From the NCBI RefSeq assembly GCF_003326675.1, contig NZ_JPWF01000012.1, positions 62,001-126,000 of the forward strand: 64,000 nucleotides of DNA, written 5' to 3'. The DNA comes from Thalassospira profundimaris. Lineage in GTDB: Bacteria > Pseudomonadota > Alphaproteobacteria > Rhodospirillales > Thalassospiraceae. The notes beneath the pieces were generated by a model, which saw only the letters and a program-made list of their open reading frames with translations, made no database searches and was not told the origin of the DNA. Positions 9,611 to 17,752 of this stretch are shown here, piece after piece; position 1 is the first letter of the stretch, and every line of letters begins with the position of its first letter. The position numbers were made by a program, and so were the translations under genes.

Positions 9611-9628
9611 TTGATCTAAATTGGTCAA
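9611..9628. promoter_or_regulatory. Inverted repeat overlapping a possible -35 upstream of the cys operon
   Basis: TTGATC and GGTCAA arms (5 of 6 matching) are separated by 6 bases, about 75 bases upstream of the DUF2849 start. On the minus strand the outer arm reads TTGACC, a plausible -35, but no convincing -10 follows. A regulator site is inference. Confidence 0.35.
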
Positions 9629-9764
9629 GTTTTTTTGTTAAATAGACTTAATTACACAATTTTATGTGTTTTATTATTCCACCCTTGACCGCAAAAGCCA
9701 GTCGCTCTAGGTCAGAACACAGAACATATCCCCGCGATCAAACGCCTGAACAGAAGCCCTGCAT

Positions 9765-10181
9765 ATGCCCCTTCACATCATTAAACTCAGTGTCGGAACA
9801 GAAACCCCCGAAGGTTTGCGTGAATGGCAGACATGGTTTCAATCGGCTTATGGCCGGGTGTTCCATACCACCCGCATGACACCAAAGCGCCGTGATGAAA
9901 TTCTGAATGGCGGATCAATCTATTGGGTATTCAAAGGTGCTATCCGTTGCCGCCAGCGCGTTATTGATCTGGAAGAATTCACCAACGAAGAAGGCATCAA
10001 ATATTGCCGCATCGTTCTTGATCCCGAACTGATTGATACCCGCCCCTATCCGCATCGCGCATTCCAGGGATGGCGTTATCTGACCGAGGATAAATGCCCG
10101 CCCGACGACAAACAGGGTGGCGGTTCGGAAGCTCTGCCGGATGATATGGCTGATGAATTGCGTGATCTGGGTCTGATCTAG
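9765..10181 (+). CDS. DUF1489 family protein
   Basis: A 138-residue soluble protein. The opening L-H-I-I-K-L-S-V-G, the segment H-T-T-R-M-T-P-K-R near residue 40 and the centre I-Y-W-V-F-K-G-A-I-R-C-R-Q identify the DUF1489 family, which is almost restricted to alphaproteobacteria. No signal peptide, membrane helix or catalytic motif is visible and the function is unknown. The basic central patch could bind nucleic acid, but that is speculation. The gene stands alone, divergent from the cys operon and convergent with the LysR gene, with only 16 bases between their ends. Confidence 0.85.
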   Translation: MPLHIIKLSVGTETPEGLREWQTWFQSAYGRVFHTTRMTPKRRDEILNGGSIYWVFKGAIRCRQRVIDLEEFTNEEGIKYCRIVLDPELIDTRPYPHRAFQGWRYLTEDKCPPDDKQGGGSEALPDDMADELRDLGLI

Positions 10182-10197
10182 ATTGCGTTAACCGGCT

Positions 10198-11139
10198 CTA
10201 TTCCGGTGCCATCGCCCCGTCATCATCGATTTCGCGAAGTGTTGCCGCGACCTCGTTTTTAAGCCAGCTGACAAAGGCCTGCACACGCGGGCGGCGCATA
10301 TGTTCTTCGGGATAGACCAGATAATAGGCCGCACTTGATGCCACGGTTTGCGGAAATGGCCGGACAAGGTTCCCGGCCTTAAGATCAAGGGCAGCAAGAC
10401 TTGTGCGCGCCATCCCGATCCCCTGCCCCATCAAGGCCGCCTGAATAACCATATCGCCGGAATTAAACCGCAGGCCGCGACTGACATCAACACCACTTAC
10501 CCCGACACCATCAAGCCAGAATTCCCAATCGGCAGCATGGGGATGATCCATCACCGCCGTCGCATCATGCAACAACTGGTGACCGACGATATCCTTGGGA
10601 CTTTGCAAGGCCGGGTTATTTGCAAGATAAGCCGGGCTACAAACCGGAAAAGACTCGTCACGCATCAGCATTTCACAATGCAGGTTGGGATATTTGCCAT
10701 TCCCGAACCGCACGGCCAGATCAATGCCCTCGGTCCGCAAATCAACCATCCTGTCATCGGCGTGAATGCGCACATCAATGTCGGGATAAGCTTCGCGGAA
10801 ATATCCAAGCCTAGGCACCAGCCACTTCACCGCAAAACTTTGCAGGACACTAACGGTGACAACGCCGGTTTCCTCGACCAGCATCAAACGCTCAATTTCA
10901 TCCGAGATGCGTGAAAATCCGGCGGTCGTCGCATGGGCAAGCTGCGCACCTTCCTCGGTCAGATAAATCTGCCGCGGCAAACGGTGAAACAGTTTGAAAC
11001 CCAGAAAGTCCTCAAGCTGACGCACCTGCTGACTGATTGCGCCCTGGGTCACGAATAATTCTTCGGCGGCTTTGGTAAAGCTCAGATGCCGGGCAGCCGC
11101 ATCAAAAGCGCGCAAGGATTGCAGGGGCGGAAGCCGCAT
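10198..11139 (-). CDS. LysR-family transcriptional regulator, GcvA type
   Basis: A 313-residue LysR regulator. The winged-helix DNA-binding domain covers about residues 5-64 (L-R-A-F-D-A-A-A-R-H-L-S-F-T-K-A-A is the typical GcvA-group start, with V-T-Q-G-A-I-S-Q-Q-V-R-Q-L as recognition helix), followed by a periplasmic-binding-protein-like effector domain. GcvA itself controls glycine cleavage in enterobacteria, but many alphaproteobacterial paralogues share the N-terminus and have other targets, and no gcv gene is nearby. It is divergent from the DUF1127 gene across about 137 bases, which may hold a shared regulatory site. The effector is unknown. Confidence 0.92.
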   Translation of the reverse strand: MRLPPLQSLRAFDAAARHLSFTKAAEELFVTQGAISQQVRQLEDFLGFKLFHRLPRQIYLTEEGAQLAHATTAGFSRISDEIERLMLVEETGVVTVSVLQSFAVKWLVPRLGYFREAYPDIDVRIHADDRMVDLRTEGIDLAVRFGNGKYPNLHCEMLMRDESFPVCSPAYLANNPALQSPKDIVGHQLLHDATAVMDHPHAADWEFWLDGVGVSGVDVSRGLRFNSGDMVIQAALMGQGIGMARTSLAALDLKAGNLVRPFPQTVASSAAYYLVYPEEHMRRPRVQAFVSWLKNEVAATLREIDDDGAMAPE

Positions 11140-11276
11140 CGAAACTCTCCGGGGCTATGGATTAGATCAACTAATCCAATTGATCAGAAATAGTCGTTTG
11201 TCATGTCAGAAGCATAACCGCAATATGGGTTTCACAGCAAACATTGCATTAGCAATATTAACTCATGGAGAAGATC

Positions 11277-11540
11277 ATGGCTTACACGGCTTGCCCTGCT
11301 CCTGCGTCACGGGAGCCCCGACAGAACACCCAACGTACGCTATCAGCCGTCGGCACGTTCTTGCGTCCGGCACATCTGGTTGCCAGCCTGAATACTCTTT
11401 CAGACCGCTATGCCCGGTTTGTTGCCATCCGTCGTCAACGCCGGGACTTGTTGGCCATGACAGACGCACAGCTTCTTGATATCGGCCTGACCCGCGCCGA
11501 TGCCGAGGAAGAATACCGGCAGTCCTTCAAACTGCTTTGA
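11277..11540 (+). CDS. DUF1127 small protein
   Basis: An 87-residue protein whose last 45 residues form the DUF1127 (YjiS-like) domain: an arginine-rich helix R-R-Q-R-R-D-L-L followed by M-T-D-A-Q-L-L-D-I-G-L-T-R. The ATG at 11277 has GGAGAAG six bases upstream; an in-frame ATG at 11265 lacks one. The N-terminal half has low complexity. Some DUF1127 proteins act in RNA turnover or in phosphate and carbon metabolism in alphaproteobacteria, but the role of this copy cannot be read from sequence. It is a single-gene unit ending in a strong terminator. Confidence 0.82.
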   Translation: MAYTACPAPASREPRQNTQRTLSAVGTFLRPAHLVASLNTLSDRYARFVAIRRQRRDLLAMTDAQLLDIGLTRADAEEEYRQSFKLL

Positions 11541-11634
11541 CATCGAACCAGGCCTGTTTTGTAACCGCCCCCACGGTTCACAACGGCAAAACAGGCTTCC
11601 TCTTCGTGCCACCAACGACATTTACCAATTCGCC

Positions 11635-11662
11635 CCGGCTGATCAGGTCCCTGATCAGCCGG
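11635..11662 (+). terminator. Strong terminator downstream of the DUF1127 gene
   Basis: A perfect 12-base stem (CCGGCTGATCAG and its complement) with a 4-base loop is followed by TTTTCTTT. It lies about 95 bases past the stop codon, and a weaker GCCTGTTTTG/CAAAACAGGC inverted repeat precedes it. Confidence 0.85.
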
Positions 11663-11781
11663 TTTTCTTTATAATTTCACCAATTCCAACGTTATCTCAG
11701 ATTTGATCCAATTCATTGCATATCTTTGATTTATCACGCACAGTTTCAAACTAGATAATCAAGAACTGTGGAATCCTGCCC

Positions 11782-12816
11782 ATGAGCACGCGCAAGAAAT
11801 CATCCCCGAAGGCAACCGCCCCGCAAAAGGACAACGCGGGTGATCCCGTGAATGCCGCGGCGCGCCGCTCGGCCAAAAGCCGGTCAGCGGCACATAAGTC
11901 CCCTGCACTTTCCGGGCTTGATAAGGAAACCAAGGATCGCTTTCTGCTGGATTCCGAAAACATGACCATGGACCGCCTTGATGACAAACCGTCCGGAGAC
12001 AGCGTGATGACCGGACCAAGCGGCGATCTTCCGCCCGATATCGACCCGGACCCCAAGGCGCGCGCCAAGAAAATGCCCGGCAAGCAATATCTTGAATTGA
12101 TTGCACCACTGCATATCGAACTGTTGAAGCTGCAAAACTGGATCAAGGCCGAAAACCTGAAATCCCTGATCATTTTTGAAGGCCGTGACGCCGCTGGCAA
12201 AGGCGGCACTATCAAACGGTTTACCGAACATCTTAACCCGCGCGGTGCACGCATTGTTGCATTGGGCAAACCCAATGACCGCGAACTGACGCAATGGTAT
12301 TTCCAGCGCTATGTCGAACATCTGCCCAGTGGTGGTGAAATCACGCTGTTTGACCGATCCTGGTATAACCGTGCGATGGTTGAACGGGTCATGGGATTTT
12401 GCAGCATGTTCGATGTCAGCGAATTCCTGCAATCCGTGCCCGAACTTGAACGGATGCTGATCCGCTCCAACATCCGGATGACCAAGTTCTATTTCTCGGT
12501 CAGCAAGAAAGAACAGGCGCGACGCTTCAAACAGCGCAAGAACGATCCGCTAAAACAATGGAAACTCAGCCCGGTTGATCTGGCATCCCAAAACCTTTGG
12601 GACTCCTATACCGAAGCCAAACGCGAGATGTTTTTCCATACCTCGACCGCAGACAGCCCTTGGGTCATTGTCAAATCGGACGACAAGAAACGCGCCCGCA
12701 TCAATGCCATGCGGTTTTACCTGTCCCAGTTCGATTACCCCGGAAAACGGCCCGAAATTCTGGTCTATGACCGCCGGATCATTCACAGCGTCGCCGAGGA
12801 ACTCGACGAGGATTAA
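11782..12816 (+). CDS. ppk2: Polyphosphate kinase 2
   Basis: A 344-residue cytoplasmic PPK2, which moves phosphate between polyphosphate and nucleoside diphosphates. The P-loop kinase core runs from about residue 100. Walker A is G-R-D-A-A-G-K-G-G (about 134-142), the lid-like region includes G-E-I-T-L-F-D-R-S-W-Y-N-R-A with the Walker B aspartate and arginines, and the C-terminal half holds Q-R-K-N-D-P-L-K-Q-W-K-L-S. This is the one-domain arrangement of class I enzymes, which favour nucleoside diphosphate phosphorylation. The first ~95 residues are a charged, low-complexity extension rich in K, S, D and P that the core family lacks; it is probably disordered. The gene stands alone. Confidence 0.93.
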   Translation: MSTRKKSSPKATAPQKDNAGDPVNAAARRSAKSRSAAHKSPALSGLDKETKDRFLLDSENMTMDRLDDKPSGDSVMTGPSGDLPPDIDPDPKARAKKMPGKQYLELIAPLHIELLKLQNWIKAENLKSLIIFEGRDAAGKGGTIKRFTEHLNPRGARIVALGKPNDRELTQWYFQRYVEHLPSGGEITLFDRSWYNRAMVERVMGFCSMFDVSEFLQSVPELERMLIRSNIRMTKFYFSVSKKEQARRFKQRKNDPLKQWKLSPVDLASQNLWDSYTEAKREMFFHTSTADSPWVIVKSDDKKRARINAMRFYLSQFDYPGKRPEILVYDRRIIHSVAEELDED

Positions 12817-12937
12817 GCACTCGAAAATCGTCTGGTCTTCCAGATCGTGAAAACATTGTCGCGGTAACATTTGCCTTCATTGACATTGTTCGCCTCGCAA
12901 CCTTTACTGGTGCCCATCAGTATTTGGGAGGCAAACA

Positions 12938-13807
12938 ATGGCAAAATGCGCATTTATCGGTCTTGGTGTCATGGGATACCCGATGGCCGGTCACCTGCAA
13001 AAAGCAGGTCACGACGTAACCGTATACAACCGTACCAACGCCAAGGCAGAAAAATGGGTGTCGGAATATGGCGGATCATCCGCCCCGACCCCGGCCGAGG
13101 CTGCCAAAAGTGCCGAATTCGTGTTTTCCTGCGTGGGCAATGATGATGACCTGCGCAGTGTAATGCTTGGCGATGGCGGCATGTTTGCTGGCATGGACAA
13201 GGGATCGGTCCTTATTGACAACACCACCGCATCGGCCGATGTCGCACGCGAACTTTATGCTGCGGCCAAGGAAATGGGCATTTCCTTTATCGATGCGCCG
13301 GTTTCCGGTGGACAGGCAGGCGCTGAAAACGGTGTCCTGACCGTCATGTGTGGCGGCGATCAGGAAGCCTTCGACCGTGCAGCCCCGGTCATTGATGCCT
13401 TTGCCCGGTCCTGCAAATTGATGGGTGACAGTGGTGCCGGTCAGCTGACCAAAATGGTCAACCAGATTTGCATTGCCGGTCTGGTTCAGGGCCTTTCCGA
13501 AGGTGTCAATTTCGGCGTCAAAGCCGGGCTCGATATGGAAAAGGTTCTTGATGTGATTTCCAAGGGTGCGGCAGGAAGCTGGCAGATGGAAAATCGCGGC
13601 AGCACCATGACCCAGAACAAGTTCGACTTCGGCTTTGCCGTTGACTGGATGCGCAAGGACCTTGGCATTTGCCTTGAAGAATCCAAACGCAATGGTGCGC
13701 GCCTGCCGGTAACCGCCCTTGTGGATCAGTTCTATGCACAGGTACAGGAACGCGGCGGCAATCGCTGGGACACGTCCAGCCTGATTGACCTGCTTGCCCG
13801 CGGCTAA
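12938..13807 (+). CDS. NAD(P)-dependent beta-hydroxyacid dehydrogenase (3-hydroxyisobutyrate dehydrogenase family)
   Basis: A 289-residue oxidoreductase. The Rossmann nucleotide-binding loop is G-L-G-V-M-G-Y-P-M-A near residues 8-17. The substrate-binding signature D-A-P-V-S-G-G-Q-A-G-A lies near 120, and the catalytic lysine is in G-Q-L-T-K-M-V-N-Q near 170. The family includes 3-hydroxyisobutyrate dehydrogenase, tartronate semialdehyde reductase and succinic/glyoxylate semialdehyde reductases, and sequence alone does not separate them safely. No valine-degradation partner sits beside it. A textbook GGGAGG site precedes the ATG. It is a single gene followed by a perfect palindromic terminator. 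Confidence 0.9.
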   Translation: MAKCAFIGLGVMGYPMAGHLQKAGHDVTVYNRTNAKAEKWVSEYGGSSAPTPAEAAKSAEFVFSCVGNDDDLRSVMLGDGGMFAGMDKGSVLIDNTTASADVARELYAAAKEMGISFIDAPVSGGQAGAENGVLTVMCGGDQEAFDRAAPVIDAFARSCKLMGDSGAGQLTKMVNQICIAGLVQGLSEGVNFGVKAGLDMEKVLDVISKGAAGSWQMENRGSTMTQNKFDFGFAVDWMRKDLGICLEESKRNGARLPVTALVDQFYAQVQERGGNRWDTSSLIDLLARG

Positions 13808-13828
13808 GCGCGAAACAGATCACAAAAG

Positions 13829-13860
13829 AAAAAGCGCGGTCCATATGGACCGCGCTTTTT
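13829..13860. terminator. Perfect bidirectional terminator
   Basis: A 32-base perfect palindrome (AAAAAGCGCGGTCC and its complement around CATATG-type centre bases) gives a T-run on either strand. It lies between the convergent dehydrogenase and S41 protease genes and can stop both. Confidence 0.92.
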
Positions 13861-13890
13861 TATTACGATATCCGTCTCATTCAGATCGGC

Positions 13891-15387
13891 TCACAGCCCT
13901 GCGCGCAGCAACGGTTCCACCTGATTGCGATACATTGCCAGCGGACCATCGTCGAAATAGCCCACCGCACATTCGAGAACAGAATCACGATACGGCGGTT
14001 CATCGCCTTCGGTCTCTTGTTCAAGATTTTCGCGGTTGTTCTTTCCAAGACGCTCGATCTCGATATCCTGCTCGCAGCTTTTCGCATCCAGTTTTGCCAA
14101 TGCCTGGCGCGGATCGCGACGACGTGATGGCAACGCATGGTCAAGATCGACCTCGCGTTCAAATTCTTCTGCATCAGCACGAATGACTTCGATATCCGGG
14201 ATCACCCCATTGCCCTGAACGATATGGTTTTCCGGCGTCGTATAATAGCCGGTAGTAACCTTAAGCCCACCGCCAGACGTCAGGGGCATAATGCGCTGCA
14301 TGGATCCCTTGCCAAAGGAACGTTCGCCGATAATCACGCCACGTCCGTTTTCACGCAAAGCCGCCGCCATCAATTCCGCACCCGACGCCGAGCCGCGATC
14401 CAGCAGAATGGCCATTGGTACCTTGTCAAAGTAATCAGCCCGATCTGCCTCGTAGCTGCGCATTTTGCGCTCGCCACGCCCTTCGGTCGCAACAATCAGG
14501 CCATCGGTCAGAAACTGATCGGCAATATCGGCGGCACTATCAAGCAATCCACCAGGGTTGCGTCGCAAGTCGACAATGATGCCACGCGGCTTGGAAATTC
14601 TGCTTTCCAGTTCGGACAGATATTCCTGTGTCTGATCAAGTGTCGTGGCATCAAAACGCGACACCCTGATATAACCGATATCCTGATCAATCACCCCGGC
14701 ACTGACAGACGGCACTTCAATGCGCGCACGTTTGACCGTCACATCAAAGCTTTCTTCAACGCGCTGGATTGTCAGTGTCACCGGATCACCGACACGCCCG
14801 CGCATTCTTCGAACGGCTTCGGAAATCGGCTCCCCCGTCATTTGATAGCCGTCAATATGGGTAATTCGATCATCCGGGCGCAAACCGGCCCTTGCCGCAG
14901 GGGTATCATCAATCGGGGAAACGATACGGATACGTTTTTCGTCATCAAGGGCGATAACGATCCCGACCCCGGCAAAGCTGCCTTCTGTACTTTCCTGCAA
15001 ACGGCGGAACATATCGTCCGTCATATAGGCGCTGTGCGGGTCAAGATTATGCAGGCTGTCATCAAGAACAGCCCCGACAATACCCGTTGGCGTTTTATCC
15101 TCGGTTTCGATTTCGCCAAGCGCTGCGATACTGCTTTCGACAAAAGAAGCACGGTCGATCGTTTCGACGTAATTCTCGGAAAGCACCTGAAGCGCCTCGA
15201 CATACAGTTTGTCTGCGTGGGCAAATTGATCATCAGTCGCGCCAGCAGTCACACTGTCGCGATATGCGTCAAGAAATCTGCGTTCCTCGTCGCTGGGCCA
15301 GGCAGGCCCGGCACAGGCCACCAACCTCGTTCCGGCAAAAGAAATCAGCACCGCAAACAAAATCGGCAATATTCCCTTACGCAGCAA
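13891..15387 (-). CDS. S41-family carboxyl-terminal processing protease, probable lipoprotein
   Basis: A periplasmic serine protease of the CtpA type. Parts in order: a signal with lipobox L-V-A-C, an N-terminal helical region, a PDZ domain (around G-V-G-I-V-I-A to the G-R-V-G-D-P loop), then the S41 core. The Ser/Lys catalytic dyad is visible in D-R-G-S-A-S-G-A-E-L and G-E-R-S-F-G-K-G-S. The C-terminal ~80 residues after the core are extra and charged. The start deserves attention: the frame opens with a GTG at 15447, but a TTG at 15387 has a perfect AGGAG seven bases upstream and yields an ideal lipoprotein signal (M-L-R-K-G-I-L-P then hydrophobic), so I prefer the TTG, giving 498 residues. 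The gene stands alone between two convergent/divergent neighbours. Its substrate is unknown. Confidence 0.9.
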   Translation of the reverse strand: MLRKGILPILFAVLISFAGTRLVACAGPAWPSDEERRFLDAYRDSVTAGATDDQFAHADKLYVEALQVLSENYVETIDRASFVESSIAALGEIETEDKTPTGIVGAVLDDSLHNLDPHSAYMTDDMFRRLQESTEGSFAGVGIVIALDDEKRIRIVSPIDDTPAARAGLRPDDRITHIDGYQMTGEPISEAVRRMRGRVGDPVTLTIQRVEESFDVTVKRARIEVPSVSAGVIDQDIGYIRVSRFDATTLDQTQEYLSELESRISKPRGIIVDLRRNPGGLLDSAADIADQFLTDGLIVATEGRGERKMRSYEADRADYFDKVPMAILLDRGSASGAELMAAALRENGRGVIIGERSFGKGSMQRIMPLTSGGGLKVTTGYYTTPENHIVQGNGVIPDIEVIRADAEEFEREVDLDHALPSRRRDPRQALAKLDAKSCEQDIEIERLGKNNRENLEQETEGDEPPYRDSVLECAVGYFDDGPLAMYRNQVEPLLRAGL

Positions 15388-15447
15388 AAGCCCACTCCTG
15401 TCCTGTTTCTTAAATTCGGGATCAGTCCACCGAACCTTACTTAACAC

Positions 15448-15800
15448 CCAAGCATCGAGCGCATCATTAAGTACATCAAATATAAATGCGTCTTGATTGC
15501 AGCAAGTCTAGCCTGCCTTTTTGTGATTGGCGACCCCCGGGCACGGATTTGTTATCGGTTTTCGCTTAAGTCCGAATATTTGTTGTCACATATGCACATA
15601 TCGGAAGCTTAAAGGCCATCCGCCAGTAGTCATCCGCAGATAAACTTAAACCAATGTCGCATTGGTAAATTTGATCAACTGATCGAAACGGACTCGATCT
15701 TGGTGCATTGCAGCGCTATGCTGCGATCAAACAATTAAAGTTGGCAAAAAGCTGACTATACCGAGCGGGCGGCTCACAATTCAGGGAGACGTCTTTTTTC
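15448..15800. other. 353-base intergenic region between divergent protease and acyl-CoA dehydrogenase genes
   Basis: No gene is apparent. It must hold two divergent promoters. Visible structure is limited to a short perfect inverted repeat ACCAATG-TCG-CATTGGT (15650-15666), which could be an operator for the acyl-CoA dehydrogenase gene, and a GCAGC/GCTGC repeat at about 15708-15722. I found no convincing -35/-10 pair. Confidence 0.5.
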
Positions 15801-17558
15801 ATGAGCGATTTTACGCCACCGGTTTCCGATTTCCGGTTTCTTATTCATGACGTGATCGGTCTTGGCACCGTCGCCAACCTTCCGGCTTTTTCCGAAATCA
15901 GTTCCGATCTCGTTGATGCCATTCTCGAAGAAGCAGGCAAGTTTGCATCTTCTGTACTCGCCCCGATCAATCGGATCGGCGATCAGGAAGGTGCCCGTTT
16001 GCTCGAGAACGGAACGGTCCAGACCGCGACCGGATGGAAAGAGGCCTATGCACAATTTTGCGAAGGTGGCTGGCAGGGTATTTCTGCCCCCGAGGCCGAA
16101 GGCGGCATGGGGCTTCCGATCCTTCTGGGCGCAGCCGTTGCCGAAATGTGGCAGGCGTCCAACATGGCCTTTGCACTCTGCCCGATGTTGACAGCCGGTG
16201 CGATTGAGGCCCTGACAGCACATGGTTCAGATGATCAGCGTGCCCTTTACCTGTCGCGGATGATCAGTGGTGAATGGACCGGCACCATGAACCTGACCGA
16301 ACCGCAGGCCGGTTCCGATCTTTCCAAGGTACGCAGCCAGGCCATCCCGCAAGATGATGGCAGCTACGCCATCACCGGACAAAAAATCTTCATCACCTAT
16401 GGTGATCACGAGATGACGGAAAATATCGTTCATCTTGTTTTGGCACGTACCCCCGACGCCCCCGCCGGGGTCAAAGGCATCTCGCTTTTTATTGTGCCGA
16501 AGTATCTGGTTTCCGATAACGGCGAGATTGGCGCACGCAACGATGTCACCTGCGTTTCGCTTGAACACAAACTTGGCATTCATGCCAGCCCCACCGCTGT
16601 TTTGTCGTTTGGCGATCAGGGCGGTGCGACCGGCTACCTTGTTGGCGAAGAAGGCAAGGGTTTGGCCTATATGTTCACCATGATGAACAACGCACGCCTT
16701 GCCGTTGGTCAGCAGGGCGTTGCCATTTCGGAACGGGCTTTTCAGCAGGCGCTGGACTATGCCCACACCCGAAAACAGGGCCGTGATCCGCAAACCGGTG
16801 ACGAAGCACCCATCATTGTCCACGGGGACGTTCAACGCATGTTGATGAGAATGCGTTCATCAACCGATGCCGCCCGCGTCCTTTCAATTTACGCGGCCTG
16901 CCAGCTTGACCTTGCCCATCACCTTTCTGATGAAACAGCACGCGCGAACGCACAAGCCCGTGCAGATTTGTTGATCCCGCTGGTTAAAGGCTGGTCAACC
17001 GACCTTGGTGTTGATAACGCGTCACTTGGCGTACAGGTTCATGGCGGCATGGGCTTCATCGAGGAAACCGGCGCAGCCCAACATCTGCGCGATGCCCGTA
17101 TTGCTCCGATCTACGAGGGCACCAACGGCATTCAGGCGCTTGATTTCATTGGCCGCAAAGTGTTGCGCGATAACGCAACAACATTGAAGGCGTTGCTCGC
17201 CGACATTCGCGAAACAATGAGAAACTCCGCAAACACACCTGTGGGCCTTGATCACGCTGTTTCACAGCTGGAAGAGACAACAGGTATAGTCATCAACCGT
17301 TGCAGCAAAGATGACCGGATGATGCAAACCCTTGCAACACCGTATCTCCGCCAGGGTGCCCTGTGCATTTCAGGCTGGTTGATGCTGCGCGCACTCGATG
17401 CTCTTGACACATCCGATGCTTCTGCCAGCTTCAAGGAGGCCAAACGCCGTTCCTGTCATTTCTTCTTCGGGCAATTGCTTCCCGAGGCGAGTTTTATGGC
17501 AACCCAGATCATCAACAGTGACATGATCGAACTCCACGACACCCAGCCACTATTTTGA
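15801..17558 (+). CDS. Acyl-CoA dehydrogenase (long, C-terminally extended type)
   Basis: A 585-residue FAD-dependent acyl-CoA dehydrogenase that introduces the alpha-beta double bond in acyl-CoA thioesters. Visible are M-N-L-T-E-P-Q-A-G-S-D-L (FAD/substrate loop, about 165), G-Q-K-I-F-I-T-Y-G-D (about 195), the C-terminal dehydrogenase domain with Q-V-H-G-G-M-G-F, and the catalytic-glutamate segment P-I-Y-E-G-T-N-G-I-Q. The ~130-residue extension after it is the mark of the subgroup that also contains 3-methylmercaptopropionyl-CoA dehydrogenase (DmdC). That substrate is possible in a marine organism but is not shown, since no other dmd gene is present. AGGGAG lies 11 bases before the ATG. 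Confidence 0.92.
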   Translation: MSDFTPPVSDFRFLIHDVIGLGTVANLPAFSEISSDLVDAILEEAGKFASSVLAPINRIGDQEGARLLENGTVQTATGWKEAYAQFCEGGWQGISAPEAEGGMGLPILLGAAVAEMWQASNMAFALCPMLTAGAIEALTAHGSDDQRALYLSRMISGEWTGTMNLTEPQAGSDLSKVRSQAIPQDDGSYAITGQKIFITYGDHEMTENIVHLVLARTPDAPAGVKGISLFIVPKYLVSDNGEIGARNDVTCVSLEHKLGIHASPTAVLSFGDQGGATGYLVGEEGKGLAYMFTMMNNARLAVGQQGVAISERAFQQALDYAHTRKQGRDPQTGDEAPIIVHGDVQRMLMRMRSSTDAARVLSIYAACQLDLAHHLSDETARANAQARADLLIPLVKGWSTDLGVDNASLGVQVHGGMGFIEETGAAQHLRDARIAPIYEGTNGIQALDFIGRKVLRDNATTLKALLADIRETMRNSANTPVGLDHAVSQLEETTGIVINRCSKDDRMMQTLATPYLRQGALCISGWLMLRALDALDTSDASASFKEAKRRSCHFFFGQLLPEASFMATQIINSDMIELHDTQPLF

Positions 17559-17581
17559 CAAACTCTTTGTCGAGATTGCTC

Positions 17582-17615
17582 TGCGCCATCGTTCTTTTTG
17601 AAGGACGATGGCGCA
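17582..17615 (+). terminator. Terminator of the acyl-CoA dehydrogenase gene
   Basis: An 11-base stem (TGCGCCATCGT and its complement) with a 12-base loop is followed by TCCTTTTCT. It lies just past the stop codon and upstream of the lpt operon promoter. Confidence 0.82.
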
Positions 17616-17739
17616 TCCTTTTCTACCGCACCTATCGGCCCACATCATCGAAGCGTTTATAAACGCCAACATTCGGAAATTCCGTACGGATTGTCCCTAT
17701 TTGGCGTGAATTTCCTGTTTCGGTTTTTGATTGCTTCTC

Positions 17740-17745
17740 TATAAT
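17740..17745 (+). promoter_or_regulatory. Perfect TATAAT -10 element of the lptF operon
   Basis: TATAAT ends eight bases before the A of the lptF ATG at 17753, so transcription should begin at or within a base or two of the start codon. The -35 region (about 17717-17722, GTTTCG) is poor. No Shine-Dalgarno sequence can fit, consistent with a leaderless message. Confidence 0.6.
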
Positions 17746-17752
17746 CCGCCCG

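Noticed and set aside
11072-11479. Open frame overlapping the LysR start and the DUF1127 gene
   Set aside because: It is in the wrong frame relative to a well-supported DUF1127 gene and lacks a start site.
14137-15444. A 435-codon plus-strand open frame over the S41 protease gene
   Set aside because: Antisense to a clear protease with catalytic motifs; the composition (H, R, N rich) and lack of any domain mark it as a shadow.
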